Origin: Parelaphostrongylus tenuis
Taxonomy: Eukaryota; Nematoda; Chromadorea; Rhabditida; Metastrongylidae
Length of the DNA: 64,000 bases
Direction: 5' to 3'
Assembly (NCBI GenBank): GCA_019055375.1
Contig: JAHQIW010000303.1
Location: 160,028-224,027 of the forward strand
The position numbers were made by a program, and so were the translations under genes. This document shows, one piece after another, positions 10,751-23,924 of the stretch. The notes under the pieces were generated by a model. That model made no database searches. It had not been told where the DNA came from and saw nothing but the letters and a program-made list of their open reading frames with translations. The stretch's first letter is position 1; every line of letters starts with the position of its first letter.

Positions 10751-12676
10751 GGAACAGCGCGCGAAATATTCGAAGACCTTCGGAACGATAAATGCGAACA
10801 AACGACTTGAATGCTAGAAGTGCTAGGACCCTCATAGTAAAATGTGATCACGGATCGTGCAAATAAATTATTAAGAATTTAAACAATCTGCTCCACGCGT
10901 AAGAGTTGAAGGCACCCACCGTTTTCTCTTTTAAAGGTCAAACCACACATATGTTGTTCTTAGATCATAATGAAACTTGCTCACACCACAAAATCATTCT
11001 GTGAAAAAGTGCAGTCTCATGTAAGACGAGGTGTTCGTTCTTTTCCATTCATTCTTAGATCCTCAAAATTAGTCTGAAAAGCCTCGGTATGTTTTCTGAT
11101 CTCTATTTTTCTAGATAAACGAAGCCCTATTCTACAGTGAGTGAATACACTACGACTAATTCATTCCCAAAACGATTAAACACCAAGGTGTGTGGCCTAA
11201 ATTCTGGTACAAATCACGACAATTACGATTCTGTGGAATTGACAATCCTAACGTGAAAGTCGAAACATCAACGTGCATCTTGTTGAATCAAAATGACTTA
11301 GTTTCAAATTCAAATTAGTTCGAAATGATGGATGCCTCACTACCACGATTTAATTTTTTGCTCTGAATTCCTATTAGCATCATATGTGACTCAGTGATCT
11401 CACTCCTGAAACAGCGGAACAACGGAGAAAAATGGCTGGCGTTTCTTAACGGATTAAGGTTTATGCACTGGCTTTTCAGTAGTATTATAGAATGTTCAGC
11501 GATTAGAGGAATTTCCTTTTCTCGGCGCGTTTTGGCTCATCAGCGACAGTTCCTAGGGCTAAAATCATAATCAAGCCCATTTACGATGAATTGCGAATTT
11601 TCGGAAATGATCAAGAAGGACGAATCCCTCCTTATTACACTTGACCTGGCGCCTTTTCTCCGTATGATTATTTTACCTGGGTGGTTTATTCGTTAATCCA
11701 CGTGGGCGACAAGGGTAGTTCTGCATAATGTAGAGTGGTGATGTACAATGACTTTCATTAGTACTATAGATGATTTTTCATATAGTATGGATAGCAATAC
11801 AGAAAATATGATAAGCTTCTTAAAAGACAAGGTCTCCGATTCGTCAGCCATCGGATTGCAACAACAACAACAACAACAACAGCGAATACAAATACAATAA
11901 GCATTGCGTCAATTCACTCATACGGTTTTCGCTGCTCTACTCAGAAAGACGTGTAAACTTATCAGTCGATCAGGGCAAGTAAATTACTCGCTCCAAGAGT
12001 GAACGGAATTCGGCACTGAAAATTATTTCAGCCTAATATTATGCAAAGAACAAATGTTGCAACGATAGAGTTTGTTAACAGTGGAGAAAATTGATGAAAA
12101 TTCTTCAATTTTTCGTGATTTTCCAGGACAAGTTTCATCTATATAATACGATTTATCAAAACCAGACATCCGTCTGAATCCATAATTTTGCTAGGTAGAT
12201 GGAGGTAGAAAAAAGTACGAATAACACCATTGAGATTACAACGTCGATTCGTTAGGCAGCTAGACTGCATGTAGAGAGTTCCATAAAAAACACAATGTAA
12301 AGCTTCGATTTAAAGAGCCTGACACTCCTAACCTACTTTAGAACATGCTTTGGATTCCCAACGGATATGTTGCCAGCAACTCTAATCTTGACTCATTTTA
12401 GGAAGTACTATTTTTTTCGTGTACGGTGTCCGATGAAATTCGTAAAAATAACTGAGGTGACGTAGAGATTTCTTGTGTGTAACACTTACGAGTGCTTACT
12501 GCATTTTTGCTAATCGTATGTTTTGAATACCGTTGTAATAAATGCCGGCTACCGAGGAGTATGTCCTGCATTTCGCTTTTTTTTTGCAAGATTCAAACAA
12601 AAGAGGAATGCTAAATGGATTTTAGTACTGAAGCCTGAAATACACCGAAAGTCGTGCTTTACTGAAAATCACTAAA
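10751..12676. other. Gene-free stretch with a (CAA)n run
   Basis: A CAA microsatellite lies at 11859-11881. No exon chain or RNA gene found. Confidence 0.45.
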
Positions 12677-12977
12677 GAAAGGATAAAGGATAAAGCTCTC
12701 GCGTTGATCAATCCCTAAGGAACGCGCCATCCATTCGTCTTGAACTTCTAACTTCGTTTGAGGTGATTGAATGCATGTCTCTCCTTTGAAATGACTCACG
12801 GTGACCTCCCGCTGTACCAAGTTAGTGCAGCTTACCTTCCTAGACAAGTCTAGATCAGTGTGGTAGCAATTTATCGACCCCGAAGGGATGGATGGCTTGA
12901 TGAGCTAGGAGCGCTAGATCGAACTAACGACCTCATATGCGACATTGAGCACCTCTAACCACTGTACCACATGAGCT
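12677..12977 (-). repeat. SINE-A copy, full length
   Basis: Reverse orientation. Begins with two tandem tail units (AAAGGATAAAGGATAAAGCT), then the GTTGATCAATCCCTAAGG body, GAGGTGATTGAATGCAT, GATGGATGGCTTGATGAGC, and the tRNA-like head with the B-box complement GATCGAACTAAC and A-box complement CACTGTACCACATGAGC. The doubled tail unit shows that the SINE ends in a short tandem repeat. Confidence 0.8.
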
Positions 12978-15900
12978 AATGCCAAAAATCATGTTAAATA
13001 AAAAATAGAAACACTGCAGGTTTCAGTTGCATAGTTAGAGTGAATGCTAAATGAAAGCAGCAATTGCTTGTAGTCACGCTGTGAACGCAAAGCCCAATTC
13101 AAATCTTAAAATGAGAAAAGTTTCTGGAATGAATAAGTCTTTTTTATATTTGGCAGACGATGCTGCTTTGCTATTACTTTCTACTTCGTCACGTTGTCGG
13201 ATCGAATTTCGTCACACTGTCGGATCACATGAAGACCTTGTATCAGCTGTTGCGGCGTTTATTAGCTATGCCAAAGCTCCTAGAGTGATTTATTTCCCAA
13301 AATTCCCGTTCGTGAATGTTTAGCTGGAAAGAATCACTTAGTAGTTATGTACTGATAACAAATCGCCTCTTTCTCAGGTTTTTGAAAAATGTTATTGCTG
13401 TTTTTATCTCGAAAGGGGACTTGTTCTCGTGCAAAATACCTTCAGAGAACTGATTAATGTCCATCAATTTTATTTAGCATTGATCAAATTTCTCGTCTTA
13501 TCGTTTCAAATTTCAGAGCGATTCCATCCCACGTCCGTTTGTTGACTGATGATCGATTGTTCGTTTTTGGCTGTTGAAGCATAAATTTTCTCTCTCTTGT
13601 TTGTTCTTCTCCACCATTGCCACTCCTCCAGCTACGCAATTAACAATGGTCGCAATTCCGATGTTACTGTGTTTTTCCATCAAACTTTTCAGAAAATTTC
13701 GATAAAGTTGAAAGTTTCGGCAGATATTCGCTCGGCCTGTCCTCGATATCTATCTCTATCACAGTATTTCTATCTGGAATATACATAGTGGACATTCAGT
13801 GTCTAAATTTTCATTCCTTTCCAGTACTTTGAATCTGCACATTTTCGCTGAAGGGGCAAAAACAAAGAAACTACATCAAAGATAACTCAAAATCTTGGAC
13901 GGCAATTGAATTAACGTCTTACCCTTTCCGAAGGCAAGGGAAGATTCCTTGTAGATTCTAATCATCCACTAGCTATCAGGTCACCTGGGCACAATGTCGA
14001 TTTGGGCTAATCGGGCCATACCCGTAGACGGTTGACTGGTGGCAGCTCTGATATTTCGTTTCACAGAGCGAGTGATAACACAACGGGTACCACGTTAGTG
14101 GAGTGGTTAGCACACGCATCCGAAGGTGAACGCGTGTTCAACTTCCCCCGGGCTTCGAAGTTTCTCATACCACTCAGTGCTCCTGGATATATAAAATTAG
14201 AATTGTTATCGACTATCAAAATCAATAATATTTCGCATTCACAACTTTTAAGACACGCATTCGTTAGTTGGTCCTCGATTTATAACGTAGCGATTTTGAA
14301 TCAGAAGGTCCACATCATCCACCAGTTTGCGTATTGTATTACATAAAAACAATTTATACACGTTCTCCTATGTGCCCGAATGTGGTGAAACTCGTCATTG
14401 GTTTTTCCTGTAAACATCTAGGTGACGAGAAACAGTCCACTCTGACGTAGTACAGATGCACTATAGATTATCTCCAGGAAGTGACCATTCCCTCTTTTGT
14501 CACGTCTCTAATTTTGTCCCCTATGACCATCGACTTTTTGCCTCCTCTACAAGAGCGATAGTCTCTCGCTGATCATAAAAAATTAAGTGACATAGAACAA
14601 TGATAAAGTGCAAAAAAGCACTAGCGCTGATACGAAGTTTGTGTTCAACAAGCTACCGATTGACTATGAGTCCAGCAAAAGGACTCTATGTAGCAGAATA
14701 GGTTGCAAAAAAAGTATGTACTGAAATCTGTGCATGCGATCCGAAACATGCGGATACTTATGTATAATCAGTAAATAGGATCGTTGGAAGGTGATACGAA
14801 ATATTCTAGAACAATTACTTGACGTTCTATTCATAATCGAGTTCATGGTAACTTTCCAGTCAAATCAATGTTTCTTTGCCACCTACAAGTCGCTTTTTTT
14901 CCGATAGGTTCGTTTGTGTATCTGTGTTGTGTCTTCATGGCTTCTAATTCAAGATTTCTTCTTCTGGTAACTTAGAACTTTTTATGAATCAAGGACTTCA
15001 TTATGTGCTTTCCATTGTCCGATAATCCTAAACAGGTCTTGGTAATATTGATCATACTTCTTCCAGCTTTTCTGCCTGCTGTACATTATCAATAGCATAG
15101 GGCCTTTTGAAGAATGTGTTAGTGGAGAAGACAATGACGAAGGGTTTCTCTATTTTTTTCCACTTTTGCACTTGCCTTCGCCTCTTTAGCCACCCAGTGT
15201 CGAATGCAGATCGTTCATTTCAACAAATGATTACACTGAAAATATTTCGTCAATCTTTCCAAATAAACTGTTCAAACATCCTTGTGTCCACCTACCACTC
15301 CCTTATTCAGTATATCAGCGTGTTCTCCAGTCGCTACTTCGACGAGTACGACCTCTTCTCATTGCCCGTTTCCGAAAATACTCCAATACCAATCACTTCT
15401 CTGTTGGATTTTGATTTAATAGGCCACTGGATTGGATTTCTAAGGAAAGCGTGATGTAAATGAAGAAGCCGAAATCTAAACGCATAACAAATTAGCTCTC
15501 TCTCTCTCTCCGAAAATGTTTTCATATCGCAGCAATTTTCTTTTCCATTTTTGAATGTTGCATTGGTTCCACTATATCGCTGTGCTTTCATGGAAAAAAA
15601 TCTTCGAACTCCAGCTCGACCACCAATGGATTTCTTTAGTCTAAACCTTCACCTGTAGCCACACCTATAGGGATTATTTTCCTGAGTGATATTCGAAACT
15701 CTTGGCCTGAATTTCTAACCAATATCTACGAATTGTTTCTGCAGATTTCCCAGCTACAGCTACTTTTGTGATGATTTGCAAACAAGTCAATTTTCTGGAT
15801 TTCATAACATGCTCATCAACACCTTATTCGTATTTTCATCAATGGTTCAGTTTAGTTTGTGCCAGCTAATGGCTATTCAATTCAGTGCTGTGTTTGTTCA

Positions 15901-18507
15901 TGTTCATGGTGACGTTTCGTCTATTGTGTCCTGCTCCATAGCTACACTACCCACCTACGAATGGTGCTGTTTTGCGTAAGCCGCAAATATGCCCATGTTT
16001 CAAGTGGTTGTTTCACAGGAATTGAGCAGAATCCGCGTTGTAACGTTGTTTGTCCAACTTGTTGAGTTTGTCGAAGGTTCTTGAAACTTACGATAAGGTG
16101 AGGAAAAGAGCACGTAGAGGACACTCAGCACGATAATCGGCCACTTGTTGTGAAGCTTCTTTTGATCATCTCGTTGAAAAACTTTGGTTTTTAAGATATA
16201 TTCACACTTGACTTGTGTTTATGTCCTGCAGATATGTCTTCGTAAGAATTGCGATGAGTGCGTCTGTGTGATGTGGCTTTTAGCACTACGGATATTGGCT
16301 GTGGTATCTCCCACTCATTCGTTCTTTTGTCTTCTGTGTAACACCTTTTGAACACTTATGTTTAACTAAGAATTCCATATCCTTTTGATGCATGAGTGCT
16401 AACTTGGAAAATCCCTCAACGAAGCAAATTTGAGATGTCATCGAATCATGGGCCATGAATACTCTCAATTCCGCGATTCAAAGTTTGTTTAAGAGTTTGG
16501 TACATGCACTTCGACGAAGCAAGTCGTTGTCACTCATTACCAGTTGATAGCATACACCTGAAGGCGATAATCGAAGTTGACCCACTAAAATGCAAAAGTT
16601 ACCTCATAATTTTAACGGCAATTTAAGAAACGCAATGAAAGTTGGCTAGAAATTTGAAATTATGGGCCGTATTCATGAGAAACGTTTACTTATTGAAAAA
16701 GAGGAAGTTAGCTAGTGGATATGAGAATCTCGCAATTACATTACTCATGCGGAATGGGGTTTTTTTGGACTGAATCAAATCGGTTACTCTATGAGAAGTT
16801 TAGTTTCCGCTCAAAGTGAAAAAACTCTCGACCTCGCTAGCGATGTTGAAGTCAGGTTTCGATGTACCTGGGGTTTTTTTCAAACTTACTTTTTATTTCT
16901 AAATTTCTCTATTTAATTTCACTATTGCACGTCTTTTATTATGTTAAAGTTAATGAAGCAGATGCTTCATTTATGAAGTTGATAGATCCAAGAATAGCTG
17001 ACCATACACCACAGCAGAGAAATTTCGCTGTTTCCAGTGGTTCATTTTGGTGCACAAGTTTTTCGTAATCACTCAACGTCTTTCACTTCAATTTATTTGC
17101 AGAAAAAAAAGCCGCTACAACGAAGAATAAAATAACCTCTGTGGAACCATCTGTACGAGCCAAACTGCATGATAATTATAAGCACTACAGAAAAATTCTG
17201 GTGAATCAAGTGAATCTTCACAAAATGTATGTTTTTTTTTAGAGGAAACTTCGTCACCAGTGTGTGAAAACCTAAAAACTGCCGAATAGGACGTAATTAT
17301 TTAGTGATTGAGACCGCATCGCATTGCCACCACATTAAGGATTTGTTTGAGGAGGAGAAAACAGAACTTAGTAACAACCGCAACCACTTATACTATAGAT
17401 AGTAAATGTCTGCAACACAAATTGATTGCAGTGCTTCCAAAGACAAAGACACAAACATGTGTTCTAGATAGTACGATAAAAAGGTGGCATAAAAAGTACT
17501 GGGAGATTTGCGATTATTAGGTCAACTGAAGAGAAAGCAGACTTTAAGGAAGTTTTCAAATGCTGTAACTAAAGTCGAGAGCAATTTAATATTGCGAAGG
17601 ATAATTGAAATCCACGTTTTAACGACAGGTTGCATTCGCGCTTATTTTGCTAGCCAAAAACTTCAAAAACTTGAAAATGATAATTTTTTCGAAGGTGTTG
17701 CCGTTTATATTTGGAACCGTTCCCTTGAAAATGATTTTCAAGATTCTTCTAAAGATGGTGGTGTGTTGGGGGAAGTACGGAAGGAGAGATAGAGTTTGTA
17801 GCTCAATTCACTAGAGATCTTCATTTGTTGTGTAACAAGTGGTCAAATGCTGTGCATAACGATTACGCTATCACACCTTACCAACGATTAATACCTACGT
17901 TGAATTGTTATAAGAACTCCAACGATTTTGTGACAATGTATTTATCTCTCGAGCCTTTTATGAGCTCTTTTGTGGGCACTTATACAGTGCAAAGCACATG
18001 TTTCGGCTTTGCAGCCTCGTCAATTGCTCAGTTGCTTTTGTCTGAGGGGTAGATCTCGTGTGGGAAGTGATTTTCACTTAACATGCAGCAGTGTAACATA
18101 CAACGTTTTTCATTGTAGATCGATTCTTTTGAGTTCTCCTACAATGCACTCAATTTGTTTTCATTAGGAGGGAATGGATTGATAAACCACACTTGACGGT
18201 ACTGACTTTAGACAACTTTCTATCATTTTTACTAATTCTTGTCCATTTACTTATCAAGAAAACGCTGTGGAGACTAATTTACTGCTTTTTTATATGAGTA
18301 AGCACAAGATATTCAATATGCTACCTGTTTACAGCAGCTGACGTTTCGGCAGGTAACAGCTGTAAAGCTGTAAACAAAGTTGTTGTAAATAGATCGTTCA
18401 ATTTAATAACAACCTCGTGTTTGCTCAACAAGAAATATGGGAATTGCTTTTTAGCTTGGAGGGAATCCTTTTTCTATTTTAACACTATTTTCTATTCTAT
18501 TTTCATT
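12978..18507. other. No confident gene; scattered weak open frames
   Basis: Weak coding-like stretches: 13140-13323 (+), after a TTGGCAG acceptor-like site and ending in a stop; 15107-15454 (+), 115 codons with the tail FDLIGHWIGFLRKA; and 17100-17225, which resembles 35050-35200 and is therefore more likely a dispersed repeat. A SINE-D-like head lies near 14085-14165 (+) and a fragment of foldback family F at 17950-18050. No exon chain links these, and no product is recognised. Confidence 0.35.
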
Positions 18508-18510
18508 ATG

Positions 18511-18781
18511 CAGTAGTGCAGTGGTTAGAACTACCCTGCGGCACACACGTGGTCGATGATTCGACCATGTTCGCAAGGCTCACCAAGCCTTCGATCCCTT
18601 CGGGATTAGAATTAATACCAGTCTTGCCTAGGTGAATAACAGCTCTGAACTGGTGCACCGCTAAGCCACCGCGAATCATTATAAAGGCCAGATAAGCATT
18701 CAGTCACCTCAAACCATGCTTGATGAAATCGAATGCATAGCGCATCCACTCAGGGATTGATCAATGCTTAGCTTAACCTTC
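18511..18781 (+). repeat. SINE-A copy, diverged
   Basis: TGCAGTGGTTAGAACTACC A-box region and GATTCGACCATG B-box region, followed by the body with CTTCGATCCCTTCGGGAT and AGGGATTGATCAATGC. Less conserved than the copies at 5749 and 55119. Confidence 0.7.
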
Positions 18782-19177
18782 ATCTCATTAATGCAGACTG
18801 TGCCGCCGAAGAGGTTACAGAGCCCATGACCACATTATCCTCAGATATACGGTAGAAGCATTTAAATGTTTATCTAACTGCTTATTAATCACTTTAATAC
18901 GTCGTCTGTATGTTTCTAATGTGCGTGTAAATACCTAAGAATAAGATTGGCTTTAGCAAAATAACGTTTCACAAGAGAGATTCTTTGGTCTTTGTTCAGT
19001 ATATAAGCCCGGCTTGGTTCATCTCAACTAGAGTTCCAGAAATGCTTATGCTCCGTTCAGCAACGTTCAATTTACCTTTCCTGATTGTCTTTTGAAATAA
19101 ATCTGTCCAACTTCGGCCGTGTTCTTGACGCAATAGAACACAAAAATTTAAGAGTCAAACACAAACAATCAATCATA

Positions 19178-19668
19178 TGTATATATATATATATTATATA
19201 TATATATATATACGTATATATATATGTATACACATGCATATATATGTATTATTATATACATACACATGTATACATATATATGCACGTATAAATGGGATAA
19301 AGCTCTCGGCGTTTGATCAATCCCTGAGGGATGCGCCATGCATTCGACTTCAATTTTTAACTTCGTTTGAGGTGACTGAATGCATATCTGGCCTTTACAA
19401 TGACTCGCAGTGGCCTCCCGCTGAACCGAGTCAGTACTGCTTATCCTCCCAGACAAGTCTGAGACCTGCCTAGTACCAAATTACCGACCCTGGAGGGATG
19501 GATGGCTTGGTGAGCCATGAGCGCGAGATCGAACCATTGACCTCGTGTGCGACGCGGAGCACCTCTAATGATTGCGCCACATGCGCCGCTCTATATGCAC
19601 GTATATAGATACAATATATATATATACATTTAAAAATACATATATATATCTATATTTATATCTATATC

Positions 19669-19700
<32 letters not shown>

Positions 19701-19720
19701 GCACTTGCCTCTCAGCGTTA
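19178..19720. repeat. (TA)n/(GTATA)n microsatellite split by a SINE
   Basis: Alternating TA, TATG and TACA runs occupy 19178-19290 and resume at about 19600-19720. The intervening 300 bp are the SINE-A copy at 19294-19592. Confidence 0.85.
19294..19592 (-). repeat. SINE-A copy inside a TA microsatellite
   Basis: Reverse orientation, with tail GGGATAAAGCTCTCGG at the left, conserved body, and head complement GATCGAACCATTGACCTC and GCGCCACATGCGCC at the right. Well conserved, suggesting relatively recent insertion. Confidence 0.85.
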
Positions 19721-22700
19721 AATGATAGTGTCGTGTGATTTATTATAGTTCAGAATACTATAACACCGAGCTGCGTCCTACATTGAAACCTCTTTATAAC
19801 CATCGGGAACTAAGCAACTTTTTATAAGGTAGCATCACCTGATAGCTGAATTTTGTGACTCTGCTCTATTCAAGCGCAAGTAGCGTCACCTCATCCGCTT
19901 GGATACAACATACCGTTTACATCACCTTATATAAACATGTATGCATATGTATGCGTAATATAATATAAACATTATTCTCCATAAAATAACAAATGTTGTC
20001 CGTCACTTCCTGTGGGATTCACATGAACTTTCTGTGAAGGCAATTGACAGCTTATATATAGCTCTCTGTACAACTCACCCTATCAGATTCTATCAGCGGA
20101 GAATTTTTCAACATAGCCTTTCAAGCATCAACTCTAATTCATTTTATCAAGGCTCCACCCATTTTAGAAGGAATATGAGCATTCTCTTTCGGTTTGTATA
20201 AGTAGTGCTCTTAAGTTTCTATCATCCAATCGCCTTCTTGTTTTACGTGGGAGAATTAGACGTACAAATAACTCATTGGTCTAATTGTTATAATCGCAAA
20301 CTCCCAGTCGTCTGCTATGATTTCTCTGTTCAAATCACCGATATTTCAATTATTCCTTATTTCATGATGAAGTTACAAGTCTTTTCACTTCTCCGGTATT
20401 ATATAAGTTTACCACGCTCTATCTAAGCTCCAAGCAGCTACTATCTGCTCCTTATCTCCTTGACCAAGTTGTATTTCATATGAAACTTCTCAATCAATTA
20501 CATTACCATTCTACTGCAGACGCAATTCATATTTTCGATGTTACTTCTTGCTAAATTAGCTTATCTTTGCTTGTTCATTCTGAGTCTCATTTGCGCCCAT
20601 ACTGTTCGCGTTTCTTGATGCTGCGGTATCATTATCATTCTAATTCGTTGTAACAAACGGTTTGATAACCTGAGCTTGAATTGCGAGCTGTGGCACCCAC
20701 AAAATGTTTTGCGTGGCAGGTTGAAAAAGAGTAGCAACTCATCATATAAGACAGTCACCAAGAACTTTTTCTTCGCTATCATATCAATTTTTTTCTGAAG
20801 AAGCGTATTAATGGGTGGCAGTTAGGACTCACCAATTCGGCATCATCGTTTGATTTAACCCTTATTCGGACGATGAAGGTCATCGACCCACAAACTTCTA
20901 AAGGTCCTTTTACGCTGAAGAAAGCTTTTATCTAGAATTAAAGTAATCATTTAAGAGCTTAAATCTCGGAGATTTCAATACCTTACTTAATCTTCAAAAA
21001 GACCTCTAGTACCATGTAGTAGCAAAACTAAATTTATTTTTCACACTCAGAATTTCCTCAGCTAAGGTGTGTGAATCGCTTTTTGTTGGGCTACACTAAC
21101 TCGTTCGATAGCCCAAATCTCGATGAATTTGATTCTTAAGTTGGTTCTCGAAATTCCATAGGGCGCACTGTGAGAGCGAAAATAAATTCACGACAATATT
21201 CTACGCACATAAGATGCTTATATACACAAAAGAGTACAGCGTTGTAGAGAAAATCATGTTCTATCAGAGTTTACGAGCAACCTCAAATGTTTTCCGAAAC
21301 AAAGAAAAAAATCTTTGTTGAAAAACGAAAATCACGCGCCATTGGCAGTATCGATTACGCTGCCGGCCACAAAGGGTTCAGTTTAATTATTGGTGGTTTC
21401 CCACTTTGAAACTGGTTGCCTATTTTTCCAGGTCACACTGCTTGACCTTTTCAAGGACTTTCGCTTTATGGTGGTAAGGAAGCCTAGCTGTGTGTTCATC
21501 TGTGGTGAAGATTCTCGCTGCCACATTTTCCACTTATGTAGTAGCCCTTATTAGCTGTCAGAAAACGTCTATAAATGAACACCTGACCACTGACGTAGAT
21601 TAGAAGCAAAGTCATTATACAAAATTTCAAGGCTTTTTGATTACTTCCTTGTTAATACGCCAGAATCAATGAGGGATACCTGTGTGATATATTCCTGTCA
21701 AATTGTACCTTGGTCATTATATATAGCCTAAACGAGTTTTGATAAAAATAACCTTGTTCAATCGATGTCATTCTGCTTCGAATCCGGTAACTCAATTAAG
21801 CAAGTTATGGTGCACTCGACCCAGATAGGATTCTTTAGATTTTGATGGTGAGGTGGTTAACCATCGTCAATTACGATTTATAGGATTTGAAGACCATTGT
21901 GTTCTAAACTAGCATAGTTTGATTTGTATTTCTTCATTCAAGGCACGGACACGGAGCTCGTCTAATCGCGCGACAGTTTACGGTCAAGTATAGGATGTCA
22001 TGCTTCCATCGAATGCAGCCTCCAATCACTCCTCATATTTCTGCCGACAGGCAATATCTGTACATCTTTCAAAGCAAGAAAAGCTTAATATTTGTTAATA
22101 GTATGTAACTTTTTGTTTAATCATGCATACAGATTGCTCGACTTATTGTTCATCGGCAAAAAAAAACTCACGTAGTTATCCATGGGCTCCAAAAATCATT
22201 TACTCCGTTCTAAGGCGGGACCTACGTTTCTTGTCAACTAAGGCTGTACTCTGGGGATAGTGCTTGAATCAATGCTCAGTAGTGGAGGCATCTCGTTCCC
22301 CGGGTTCGTTATCACAGCTGTGTTTATTGTGTTCAAGTGAATAGACTGAAAGGTCATAAATCTGGGTTGCTACTAAAAGCTGGTCATATTTTCTCGGAAA
22401 TTTCGGAGCGTTTCTCCATACTATGGAATCCTTCCAGAATACTATCGTAGTCTTCGGTGAAATCATTTTCAACATGTTCTTGATGCATAGAAAGAACGTC
22501 GTTAGAGTTTACAACTGATTTTCTCTCTTTTTGCGATAGAGTTTGCACCTGTAAATGTGATTGGCTTTTTCGTATCAAAAACTCGGCTTTCCTTATCCAG
22601 GTCTGATTCCAATTTCTATATACATTTTGATTTTATTTTCTCACGTGGTACACAGTCCCCGGCAGGCAGCAATCGCTGCCGTGTTTATAGCATTCGATCG

Positions 22701-23920
22701 TGAGGGAGTAAACTCCTTTTTTTTTATCTTACTATTGACATTAGTCCGTGCTGATGACCTGGCGACTCAATCGTCTTTAGAGGGTTTTGGCAAAAACCGG
22801 GAACTGCGAACATCTTACTCTCACTGAGGAGCAAGGAGACAGGTAAACAATTCGTAGCTAAAACTATACCCGAACTAGACATCTAGCCATGTGATGTTAT
22901 GTCACATTACGATTTTTCAGAAGCGTATTTATAATAAAGGGCACGCTTCTACGCTTTCATATTATAAACGATGGACACAACTAGCACCTTGATAAACATG
23001 CGATTTGATCTGCACAAGGACGTGATTCTTTTTGGGCTCACTAATTCATTAGTCCCATCTAGGTCAGAAAATTGGCGGCAACGTTTCCTTGGGAAAATCT
23101 TGCTCCCTCCAATCACATAATTTGAAACAGGGTCTACAGTGAAGATGTGCTAACGCCTTAGCACGACTTTGCCAAGAACCAGAAGAGATTCCACTTGCCG
23201 AGCACTTCAACAACATTTTTTGAGAATGCATAAATTCTCAAGCAGCTGCCGTACTCTCATGCACATACGATGGTCTTCATGGTGCGAGGAAACGAATCGA
23301 ATGCAAGAAGTGTTTGAATTCGCACACTTAATGTCGGTCTCTTAATAGAAACCAGTATAAACGTATTCCGCTTCAAATTTTGATTACAATTTGTCACTAA
23401 TACAAAGCAGTGACAGATAATTCGTATCATTGTTTTTATGTGTCAACAAAAAAGGTGAGGAAGCACTTTCGAAGCAATGAAATTGACTGCAAGAAGAACA
23501 TTGTGTAGCTGCCCAGCTAGATCGTAATCGTAAAAAATCACTCTTTTAGCGATTTGAAATGACTTGAGGCTCGAGATCTGACTTTCCTGTTAATGCATCA
23601 TTGCTGGTGAACAAATTGTATGTGAGTCATGACACAAATCAGTATGTTTAAGCCCTCTTTGCGTGATTTAAATTTTCTTGCTTTCATATTCTCATAAGAA
23701 ACATGATAGGCTTCCAAGAATTTTCTCAGGACTTCTGCCTATGGTATGCTTCAAAAAGTAGTTCAAACTGTACTACACTTTTTTTGAACCCACTGCCATA
23801 TAATCTCGGTGGGAATAATCAATGTACTGTTTCATTGATATGGTGTCGCGCGATTATTATGAAACTATATTAGGCATAAATGAAACAGTACAAAATTTGG
23901 ATTTTTCGGTTATAAAGAGA
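19721..23920. other. Gene-free stretch
   Basis: Short open frames only, for example minus-strand 22269-22578 in two frames, with no recognisable domain. No SINE copies seen. Low-grade similarity to repeat R occurs around 20930-21330. Confidence 0.4.
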
Positions 23921-23924
23921 CAAG

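Noticed and set aside
17100..17230. Coding exon with AKLHDNYKHYRKILVNQ
   Set aside because: A similar stretch with stops occurs at 35050-35200, and another resemblance lies near 14600, so a dispersed repeat is more likely.
19177..19473. Tyrosine/isoleucine-rich open frames on both strands
   Set aside because: Translations of the TA/TATG microsatellite and the SINE inside it.
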